From the NCBI GenBank assembly GCA_041744795.1, contig JBGTKD010000067.1:1-6508 (forward strand): DNA of 6,508 nt, in the 5' to 3' direction. The DNA comes from DATHWB01 sp041744795 (lineage in GTDB: Bacteria > Actinomycetota > Acidimicrobiia > Spongiisociales > ZC4RG35). The notes beneath the pieces are model-generated. The model searched no databases. It saw nothing but the letters and a program-made list of their open reading frames with translations, and was not told the origin of the DNA. Shown piece by piece: positions 1 through 5,488 of the stretch. Both the position numbers and the translations under genes were made by a program. Positions within the stretch are counted from its first letter, which is position 1. Each line of letters starts with the position of its first letter.

Positions 1-2
1 GC

Positions 3-161
3 CTCTGGCGGTGGACCAAGGACGGCTGGGAGCTTCTTCCGCTCTGGAATCGGCACGGTTTCGATGGGGCGTTCGAGAAAATGGTGGACGGCGTGGCGAC
101 TCCGACCGTTGTCGGTGTCGACCCGGAAGGTCTGAAAGCGATCTGGCAGGCATCGCGATGA
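3..161 (+). CDS. C-terminal end of an unidentified protein (5' truncated by window edge)
   Basis: Reading from base 3 gives 52 codons ending in TGA at 159-161, with no internal stop. The peptide looks like real protein: it starts LWRWTKDGWELLPLW, contains TPTVVGVDPEGLKAIW, and ends QASR. The aromatic strand-turn-strand texture (WRWTKDGWELL) resembles a beta-propeller blade and echoes the LYRWTPES near the C-terminus of the next gene, so the two may be related exported propeller-like proteins; that is inference from a short tail. The stop overlaps the ATG of the next gene in an ATGA arrangement, implying one transcript and coupled translation. A competing reading in the next gene's frame, starting from GTG at 11, would occupy the same bases, but its peptide is arginine/serine-rich and has no recognisable pattern. 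Function cannot be assigned from this fragment. Confidence 0.7.
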   Translation, partial: LWRWTKDGWELLPLWNRHGFDGAFEKMVDGVATPTVVGVDPEGLKAIWQASR

Positions 162-2254
162 CAGTCACCATCCCGTCGGCCGAGGAAAGTTCGCGGAGCG
201 CCCCCGATCGCCCTCCTCGCCAGACGGCTCCGCCGGTGATCGCACTGGCGCTGCTGTTGGGGGCGACGGTCGCGATCACGGTCGCCGTAGCCTCACCCGA
301 CCCATCCGAAGCGGAACGAACACCCCCGGTGCTCGTTCCCGAGATCGTCCCACCTTCGGTGGCCGGAGACTGGCTGCAGGTCGGGTTCCCCGGCGGCGGG
401 GCTTTCACCGCGGTCGCTGTCTCTACAGCCGGGGCGGTGGCGGCCGGCCAAACCGTCTTCCCCATCGGCGAGGCTTTCGTTTGGACGTCGCTGCCGGCCT
501 CCGGGGAGTGGCACTCGAGCGACCTCGAACACGCCGATCGGGCTGTGGTGCGGGATGCGACTCCCATCGATGGCGGTTTTGTTCTCGCCGGGGCGGTCTT
601 GGAGCCTGGTACTGGAACTTCTGTCCCCACCCTGTGGCTCGGATCGCCGGGGTCCGGTTTTACCGTCGCCGATCAGTCGTTCGCCAATCCCGGTCGCGTC
701 AACTCCGTTCGACTCCTGGAGGGTGAACTGGTCGTGACTGGCCAAAGCGTCGGGCCGTTCACTGACGCACTTCGTCCTGGCTCGGCGCGCTTCGGGTGGG
801 TTCAAGTGCGAAGGGGAACGTGGGAGACCATCACGCCTCCGGGGGTGTCAGTGTTGGTGACCGACATCATTGCTGTTGAGGGCATCATTACCGCCAGCGG
901 CGGTTTCGGATGGCTGGCAGTTGGAGCGACATCGGACGGCGCGGCGATGTGGCTGTCGGTGGACCGTGGTCGCAGTTGGACAGCCGTCGACATCGCCGAC
1001 TTTGGCGCGGTTGTCACCGATGTCATCCGGACCGACGATGGGAGTCTGCGAGCGGTAACGCAGAGTTGGAACTCCGACGGTGTCGTCTCCTCCCAGATTC
1101 TGTCCGCCGAGCGGGGCTCGCTCGATTGGCAGAAACGAGGCTTTCCGCTGCCGTTCGATCTCGGCTGGATCTCTTCGCTTCCGGGAGGTCTCGTAGGTGG
1201 CACGTTCAACTCTGTGCAGGAGGTCAGCCGAGAAGCGGGGCGTTGGGGTTTCTGGCAATTGGGAGAGGGCCGTAGGGACATGATTGCCTTCGAGACCGTC
1301 CGCGCAGGCGCCGGAGGGCTATTCGTGGGTGATGGCCCCGCGATCTGGATGGATGATTCCCATGAGTTCGCCGGCAGGCTCGTGGTCTACGTCGAAGCGA
1401 CCTGGAGAGTCATCGGTCCGAGTTGGGGCTCGGACCGGACGTTCATAGACACCGGATCGACCCTGATCGCTCATCAGGAGAACTTCTCCGAAGACGAACT
1501 GTGGGTTCGTCGGGATCCGATCGTATGGCGGAGGGTGGAATTCCTCGAGAGGTTTAGGGCGGATGGCTTTGTCGAGTCCCCTGACGGGCTCCTTGCTTGG
1601 GGCTCTGTCGGTCCGGATGGGGTCGTCGTCCAAATCGGGGGGGACGGTGCTTTGACTCCGATTCACACCTTCGAACGACAACCCGTGGAGGAGGTGGTGG
1701 TTGTTGGTGACGATCTCCACGTGTTTGTCGACGCCGAGAGCCGAGATGGTCTTGTCCGATTCGACATGTCCGTCGATGCGACACAGGGGATCGAGGTGTC
1801 TTGGTTGCCGGCAGATCTCCACTATCACGAGGGGTACCTGCTGGGGGTGAGGGGCAGCGAAATGCTTCTATCCCAGGATCTCGGGCTCACCTGGGTCAGG
1901 GTGGGGGGCGACATCGGCTACGTCGGCGTCGTCGACTACCAGGTGGTGGCGGTCGAGACCGGACCGGCCAGACAGGTCCTGGTGCTCGATCTGGCGACTC
2001 TTCGGTTCGAAGGAGTCTCCGTCGTGGGCGACCGTCGTGGCGCTCCGGCTTTCTGGGCGGGAGGTGTGGCTTTCGTCAAAGGCGAGGAGATCCACCTGCT
2101 CTCATTGAGGGCCGGTACCTGGCAGACGCTGGTCGCGGATTACTGGAACGGGCTCCCTCACTTCCGCGAGCTCATCGCGGGTCCGCGCGGATTCGCCAGA
2201 AGCGACTCCGATCTCTACCGCTGGACTCCCGAGAGCACCCGTACCCAGGGTTAG
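158..2254 (+). CDS. Membrane-anchored, predicted extracytoplasmic beta-propeller-like protein with Asp-box (BNR) motifs
   Basis: This 698-residue protein has a short basic N-terminus (Arg13, Arg18, Arg21), then one hydrophobic segment at about residues 25-45 (PPVIALALLLGATVAITVAV), followed by a Pro/Glu-rich linker and a long region without membrane helices. That fits a signal anchor or an uncleaved/cleavable export signal placing about 640 residues outside the membrane. Two Asp-box motifs of the S-x-D-x-G-x-[ST]-W type are visible: SVDRGRSW at 267-274 and SQDLGLTW at 572-579. Asp boxes sit in beta-hairpins of sialidase-like and other propellers. The rest is a repetitive Gly/Val/Trp-rich beta pattern. 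No sialidase catalytic set was identified, so an enzyme activity should not be assumed. The ATG at 158 was chosen because it overlaps the previous gene's stop (ATGA) and sits just before the export signal; the frame is open back to base 11 but that stretch encodes the upstream gene. The stop lies inside the terminator hairpin. Substrate or role is unknown. Confidence 0.8.
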   Translation: MTVTIPSAEESSRSAPDRPPRQTAPPVIALALLLGATVAITVAVASPDPSEAERTPPVLVPEIVPPSVAGDWLQVGFPGGGAFTAVAVSTAGAVAAGQTVFPIGEAFVWTSLPASGEWHSSDLEHADRAVVRDATPIDGGFVLAGAVLEPGTGTSVPTLWLGSPGSGFTVADQSFANPGRVNSVRLLEGELVVTGQSVGPFTDALRPGSARFGWVQVRRGTWETITPPGVSVLVTDIIAVEGIITASGGFGWLAVGATSDGAAMWLSVDRGRSWTAVDIADFGAVVTDVIRTDDGSLRAVTQSWNSDGVVSSQILSAERGSLDWQKRGFPLPFDLGWISSLPGGLVGGTFNSVQEVSREAGRWGFWQLGEGRRDMIAFETVRAGAGGLFVGDGPAIWMDDSHEFAGRLVVYVEATWRVIGPSWGSDRTFIDTGSTLIAHQENFSEDELWVRRDPIVWRRVEFLERFRADGFVESPDGLLAWGSVGPDGVVVQIGGDGALTPIHTFERQPVEEVVVVGDDLHVFVDAESRDGLVRFDMSVDATQGIEVSWLPADLHYHEGYLLGVRGSEMLLSQDLGLTWVRVGGDIGYVGVVDYQVVAVETGPARQVLVLDLATLRFEGVSVVGDRRGAPAFWAGGVAFVKGEEIHLLSLRAGTWQTLVADYWNGLPHFRELIAGPRGFARSDSDLYRWTPESTRTQG

Positions 2255-2293
2255 ATGGGACGCCGGCGTATACGTCCCTTCTAACCCTGGGTA
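2242..2293. terminator. Bidirectional hairpin terminator between convergent genes, containing both stop codons
   Basis: Bases 2242-2262 and 2273-2293 are reverse complements at 20 of 21 positions; the only mismatch is T2256 opposite T2279. The loop is 10 nt (2263-2272). Each arm begins TACCCAGGGTTAGA, read on its own strand, and the TAG within it is the stop of the plus-strand gene (2252-2254) and of the minus-strand gene (2283-2281). No T-run follows the stem on either strand, so this is not a classical U-tailed intrinsic terminator. Long stems without a U-tract between convergent genes are widely predicted in high-GC actinobacteria. Function as a terminator or mRNA 3'-end stabiliser is inferred from the structure and its position. 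Confidence 0.8.
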
Positions 2294-3639
2294 GGCGGGT
2301 GGTTTGGAGGGGGGGCTACGACTTCGATCTGGCCGGCTCTGCGGCCGTCCATCGTCAGGACCCGCAGCACCCAGCCGTCGTAGTCGACGCGGTCGCCTCT
2401 CGCCGGCAGCCGTCCGAGAGCCTCGCTGATCGCACCGGACACTGTCTCGGTTTCGCCCTCGGGCAACGTGAGCCCGGTCAGGCGCGCCAGTTCGTCGCGT
2501 CGCATGCTCCCTGGAACGACCCAGGCTCCCTCCGACCCGCGGGGCTCCAGTTCGGCCGGGTCGAACTCGTCCGATATCTCACCGACAAGCTCTTCGAGAA
2601 TGTCCTCGAGGGTTAGAACCCCAGCTGTGCCGCCGTACTCGTCGATGACGAGCGCCAGATGGGAGCGGTCAGCCCGCATATCGTTGAGGAGTTGGTCTAG
2701 GTCGCGCGACTCCGGCACAACAGGCATTGGGCGACTCAACTCCCTAGCCGTCTTGCCGGCGACGTCGGCTTCCTCGGCTATCAGAATGTCTTTGACGTGG
2801 ACCACGCCGATCACGTGATCGACGTCGGTTTCATGGACGGGAAGGCGGGAGTGGCCGGACTCTTTGGCCACTCGGAAGATCTCGTCGATGGTCGCATCCG
2901 CCGGCACGGTGACGAGATCGATGCGCGGGGTCATTGCAGCTTCCGCGTCGACATCGCCCAATGCCAGGACGGCGGACAGGACCCGCACCTGACCGGGGGC
3001 GATCAGCCCGCTGCGCATCGATTCACGCAGAGCTATCCGCAACTCGTCGGGTGTGTGCACCAGTCCGATCTCCTCCACTGGCTCGATACCTGTCAGGCGG
3101 ACGAGACCGTTGGCTGCGGCATTGAGCAGGAGGATCAGTGGTCGCAAGACGAGTATGAACAAGCCGAACAGTCGCGCCAGCCGCACGGCGATCTTCTCGG
3201 CGTCGGCGAGTGCCAGGTTCTTGGGAACCATCTCCCCTACCACCATGTGCAGGAAGACAACGATGCTGAGGGCAACCACGAATGCCACCACGGTCACTAC
3301 TCCGGCGGGGAGTCCCACAGGCTCGAGCCACACGAGGAAGAGTGAGGCCAGAGCCGGTTCGGCGATGGCGCCCAAGCCCAGCGAGCACATCGTGATTCCG
3401 AGTTGGGCACCGGAGAAGGTGATAGAGAGCTCTCGAAGGGCGGCCAGCGCCCGCTTCGCCCGGGGGTCGCCCGTCGCTGCCATCTCCTCGACACGCGCTC
3501 GGCTGGCAGCCAGCAGGGCGATCTCGGCCGCTACGAAAAAGCCGTTGGCAAGAAGCAGGCCGAACCCGATGAGTAGCGCTGTCGGATCGAATCCGGCGGT
3601 TAGGTCGGAGGCCTCCACTGCCAGCGTTAGTCCGCTCAC
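2281..3639 (-). CDS. CNNM/CorC (HlyC/CorC) family membrane protein, DUF21-CBS-CBS-CorC_HlyC, second of a tandem pair
   Basis: This 452-residue protein has the full CNNM/CorC architecture. The DUF21 transmembrane domain spans about residues 18-185, with NGFFVAAEIALLAASR at 32-47, SGAQLGIT at 76-83 and GEMVPKN at 135-141. A CBS pair spans about 235-355 (MTPR at 236-239, HSRLPVH at 263-269), with the family signature DEYGGTAGVLTLEDILEEL at 333-351. A CorC_HlyC domain spans about 370-442. Family members export or transport Mg2+, with the CBS module binding Mg-ATP; older 'hemolysin' names are misleading. The start is GTG at 3639, supported by a strong GGAGGAGG ribosome site just upstream and by a GTGA overlap with the preceding gene's stop. 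It is therefore the promoter-distal member of a two-gene operon. The last residues (PTQG) are encoded inside the terminator stem. The cation specificity is not readable from the sequence. Confidence 0.93.
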   Translation of the reverse strand: MSGLTLAVEASDLTAGFDPTALLIGFGLLLANGFFVAAEIALLAASRARVEEMAATGDPRAKRALAALRELSITFSGAQLGITMCSLGLGAIAEPALASLFLVWLEPVGLPAGVVTVVAFVVALSIVVFLHMVVGEMVPKNLALADAEKIAVRLARLFGLFILVLRPLILLLNAAANGLVRLTGIEPVEEIGLVHTPDELRIALRESMRSGLIAPGQVRVLSAVLALGDVDAEAAMTPRIDLVTVPADATIDEIFRVAKESGHSRLPVHETDVDHVIGVVHVKDILIAEEADVAGKTARELSRPMPVVPESRDLDQLLNDMRADRSHLALVIDEYGGTAGVLTLEDILEELVGEISDEFDPAELEPRGSEGAWVVPGSMRRDELARLTGLTLPEGETETVSGAISEALGRLPARGDRVDYDGWVLRVLTMDGRRAGQIEVVAPPPNHPPTQG

Positions 3640-4943
3640 AGACCCTCCTCCAGCGGCTCCGCCGTGACCTTCGCTACACGCATCCCGTCAATCTCGGCGG
3701 CAGTGAGACGCCACCCGGCGACCTCGACGGACTCGCCTTCGGCGGGGATCCGCTCTAGGACGTCAATGAGAAGTCCGGCGATTGTGTCGTACTCACCGTC
3801 AGGCAGTTCGGTGCCGAGGATCTCGGAGGCCTCGTCGGTCCTTACCGCCCCATCGAAGAGAAAGCCGCCGCCAGGCGTTGAGACGATGGTCTCGCGCTCC
3901 GAATCGAACTCGTCTTCGATTTCACCCACGAGCTCTTCGACCACGTCTTCCAGCGTGACAATGCCCGCCACCCCGCCGTACTCGTCGGCAACGATCGCGA
4001 AGGTCCGGTGGGCCTGGCGCATTTTGGTGAGGAGCGGTCGGAGCCGGTCAGTCTCGGGGACGATCAGAGCGGGCGAGGCGATCGATCGCATCAGTGTGGT
4101 TCCGCGTTGCGAGGCGTCGACACTCAGCAGATCCTTGATGTGAATGGTGCCGAGGATGTCGTCGTCGGATTCCCCTACCACGGGGAACCGCGAGTGACCG
4201 GTCTCGCGCGATGCGATCCGCAAAGAATCGACGGTGTCGTCACCATCCAGAAAGGCCACCCGCGTGCGCGGCACCATGACCTCGTACACCCGACGTTCGG
4301 CCAGTTCCACTGCGCGGGTCAGGAGTTCACCCTGGTCCATCGAGAGCTGTCCCTCGTCGCGTGAGGCAACGATTATCCGAGTGATTTCCTCGGGGGAATG
4401 GCCGACATGGCGTTCCTCGGAGGCGTCGACTCGAAAGACTCGGCGGGTAACCCAGGCGGCGGAGCCGTCAAAGATTCGAATGATGGGCCCGAAAGCCTTG
4501 CCGAACCAGCGGATCGGGAAGGCAACCCACAACGACATGCGCTCAGGGATCGCCAACGCCAGATTCTTGGGGGCGAGTTCGCCGAACAGCATCTGGACCA
4601 CGGTTGAGATGACGAAAGCCAGGGTCAGAGAGAGCGGGGCAACTGTGGCCTCGGGCAGCGAGAAAAGGCCGAGGGCTGGTCGGATGAGAGCGTCGCCCAC
4701 CGCGGCCTCCGCCAAGAATCCCACGACCAGGCTGGTTGCCGTGATCCCGAACTGGACACCGGAGAGCATCAATGAGGCACGGTCGAGTTCGGCCACGGCC
4801 GCCTTAGCCCTCCGGTTCCCCCGATCGGCGAGGGCCTCCAGATTCCCCCGACGGACGGCGATGAGAGCGAACTCCGCCGCGACGAATAGACCGTTGGCGG
4901 CAATGAGACCTGCGACGAGGGCGAGCGCCCAGTACGGGTTCAG
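3636..4943 (-). CDS. CNNM/CorC (HlyC/CorC) family membrane protein, first of a tandem pair; non-standard or frameshifted start
   Basis: Taken from CTG at 4943 this is 435 residues. The DUF21 domain covers about residues 4-170, with NGLFVAAEFALIAVRR at 17-32, SGVQFGIT at 61-68 and GELAPKN at 121-127. CBS motifs follow (VMVPRT at 222-227, HSRFPV at 250-255, DEYGGVAGIVTLEDVVEEL at 320-338), then a CorC_HlyC domain at about 355-430. By family it is a Mg2+ or related cation transporter in the cytoplasmic membrane with a nucleotide-sensing CBS module. The first ordinary start codon is GTG at 4796, but using it would delete 49 residues including the conserved first membrane segment, whose reading frame is intact. 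In frame upstream of it there is only CTG at 4943 (or ATT/ATC, which are rarer) before TAA at 4952-4950. The true start is therefore either CTG, or ATG at 4957 with a 1-base frameshift. It is coupled to the downstream paralog by a GTGA overlap. Tandem pairs like this occur elsewhere in actinobacteria, for example M. tuberculosis Rv1841c-Rv1842c. Confidence 0.9.
   Translation of the reverse strand: MNPYWALALVAGLIAANGLFVAAEFALIAVRRGNLEALADRGNRRAKAAVAELDRASLMLSGVQFGITATSLVVGFLAEAAVGDALIRPALGLFSLPEATVAPLSLTLAFVISTVVQMLFGELAPKNLALAIPERMSLWVAFPIRWFGKAFGPIIRIFDGSAAWVTRRVFRVDASEERHVGHSPEEITRIIVASRDEGQLSMDQGELLTRAVELAERRVYEVMVPRTRVAFLDGDDTVDSLRIASRETGHSRFPVVGESDDDILGTIHIKDLLSVDASQRGTTLMRSIASPALIVPETDRLRPLLTKMRQAHRTFAIVADEYGGVAGIVTLEDVVEELVGEIEDEFDSERETIVSTPGGGFLFDGAVRTDEASEILGTELPDGEYDTIAGLLIDVLERIPAEGESVEVAGWRLTAAEIDGMRVAKVTAEPLEEGL
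3643..3651 (-). promoter_or_regulatory. Strong Shine-Dalgarno for the GTG start at 3639
   Basis: On the minus strand the bases read GGAGGAGGG, ending 3 nt before GTG at 3639, so the GGAGG core is correctly spaced. The same bases encode Glu-Glu-Gly, part of the final EEGL of the upstream CNNM gene. This supports the GTG start and reinitiation across the GTGA overlap. Confidence 0.8.
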
Positions 4944-4957
4944 AGGTTGTTATCCAT
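4940..4957 (-). other. Five-codon ATG reading frame (MDNNL-stop) abutting the CNNM gene start
   Basis: On the minus strand ATG at 4957-4955 opens MDNNL followed by TGA at 4942-4940. That TGA overlaps the CTG that would start the CNNM gene (CTGA, 4943-4940). It could be a tiny leader whose termination feeds reinitiation, or the true N-terminus separated from the body of the gene by a 1-base indel. One added C in the AACAACC stretch would give MDNNPLNPYW and join the frames. Whether it is translated is not known. Confidence 0.35.
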
Positions 4958-4969
4958 TGGCCTGGGGCG

Positions 4970-4975
4970 AGCATA
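4970..4975 (-). promoter_or_regulatory. Candidate -10 box for the CNNM/CorC operon
   Basis: The minus strand reads TATGCT here, matching TAnnnT. A start of transcription about 7 nt downstream would fall near 4963, only some 6 nt before the ATG at 4957, so the mRNA would be nearly leaderless. I see no convincing -35 box at the usual spacing, and the site is a short match. Confidence 0.35.
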
Positions 4976-4999
4976 TCGCGGCCGGTGGGCTTGTTCGGC

Positions 5000-5036
5000 T
5001 GGCATGAATATGCGCATATGCGTATGCTGCATGCCA
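5000..5036. promoter_or_regulatory. Candidate ArgR operator (ARG-box-like palindromes) in front of argR
   Basis: This AT-rich island sits in GC-rich surroundings. It contains the perfect palindrome ATATGCGCATAT (5008-5019) overlapping a second one, CGCATATGCG (5013-5022). Both are flanked by a 7-bp inverted repeat, TGGCATG (5000-5006) and CATGCCA (5030-5036). The left part, CATGAATATGCGCATATG (5003-5020), resembles the ARG box of other bacteria (CATGAAT-type half-sites). The right part carries TGCATGCC, similar to TGCAT-type half-sites. ArgR commonly binds two adjacent boxes to repress its own gene and arg biosynthetic genes, and this site overlaps the likely -10 of argR. Binding is inferred from the symmetry, the resemblance and the position. 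Confidence 0.5.
5023..5028 (+). promoter_or_regulatory. Candidate -10 box of argR, implying a leaderless transcript
   Basis: TATGCT matches TAnnnT and ends 7 nt before the ATG at 5036, the usual distance from a -10 box to the transcription start. The mRNA would then begin at or next to the start codon, which agrees with the absence of any Shine-Dalgarno sequence before 5036. The bases at the -35 distance are not a good match, as is common for leaderless actinobacterial promoters. Confidence 0.4.
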
Positions 5037-5488
5037 TGTCAACTACCGCCGCCCGCAGGCGCGCAATCCGCAACCTGATACTCGACCAGGCAGTGTCAAG
5101 CCAGGCAGAGCTCGTGGAACTACTCGAATCCAGAGGGATGTCGGTCACCCAGGCCACTGTCTCTCGTGACTTGGCGGTAATCGGTGCGACCAAGGCCAAC
5201 GACGATCACTATCGGATCGGAGAACGGGGTGACCCCGACGAGGCGCTGGCCTATCTCGGTAGGACGATCGATGAGTTCGTCGAGTCGATCCAGTCCAGCG
5301 GGAACACAGTCGTGCTTAAGACGCCTCCTGGGGCCGCCCAAGTGGTTGCCTCGGCCATCGACGGTGCCGCTCTGGCTGACGTCCTGGGATCAGTGGGCGG
5401 GGATGACACCATCCTCGTTATCAGCACCCACGCCGATGGTGGGACTGCGCTGGCCCGCAAATTCGAACAGATCGGAGCCCGCTCATGA
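5036..5488 (+). CDS. argR: Arginine repressor ArgR
   Basis: This 150-residue cytoplasmic regulator senses L-arginine and binds operator ARG boxes as a hexamer, controlling arginine synthesis and breakdown. The N-terminal winged helix-turn-helix (about 5-60) carries the ArgR hallmark TQATVSRDL at 38-46. The C-terminal oligomerisation and arginine-binding domain (about 75-148) carries TPPGAAQVVASAID at 96-109 and GGDDTILVI at 121-129; its Asp123-Asp124 pair matches the aspartates that contact arginine in the family. The ATG at 5036 was chosen because it gives the typical family length and sits immediately after a -10 box and palindromic operator. In-frame alternatives at 5024, 5018 and GTG 4985 would make the operator coding sequence. 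There is no Shine-Dalgarno, so the mRNA is probably leaderless. The stop overlaps the argG start (ATGA), so regulator and enzyme are coupled. Confidence 0.95.
   Translation: MSTTAARRRAIRNLILDQAVSSQAELVELLESRGMSVTQATVSRDLAVIGATKANDDHYRIGERGDPDEALAYLGRTIDEFVESIQSSGNTVVLKTPPGAAQVVASAIDGAALADVLGSVGGDDTILVISTHADGGTALARKFEQIGARS

Noticed and set aside
11..157. N-terminal extension of the propeller protein from GTG at 11
   Set aside because: These bases encode the tail of the upstream gene in another frame. The extension peptide is Arg/Ser-rich without pattern, and it would bury the export signal about 75 residues into the protein. The ATGA junction at 158 explains the arrangement better.
2263..2272. 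Possible integration site or mobile-element end at the large inverted repeat
   Set aside because: There are no flanking direct repeats, integrase or transposase in the window. The repeat is precisely centred between two convergent stop codons, which a terminator explains fully.
1801..2616. Plus-strand open frame of 271 codons spanning the terminator
   Set aside because: It is an Arg/Gly-rich shadow of the propeller gene that continues antisense through the CNNM gene and crosses the hairpin. It matches no family, and both overlapped genes are strongly supported.
4985..5035. Longer ArgR starting at GTG 4985 or ATG 5018/5024
   Set aside because: The added residues would be encoded by the palindromic operator and -10 box, and they lie outside the conserved ArgR domain. 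The start at 5036 gives the usual length of about 150 residues.
4804..5199. Minus-strand open frame of 131 codons covering the divergent control region
   Set aside because: It runs antisense to the argR winged-helix region, then through the promoter interval, then out of frame with the DUF21 N-terminus, which is clearly coding in another frame.
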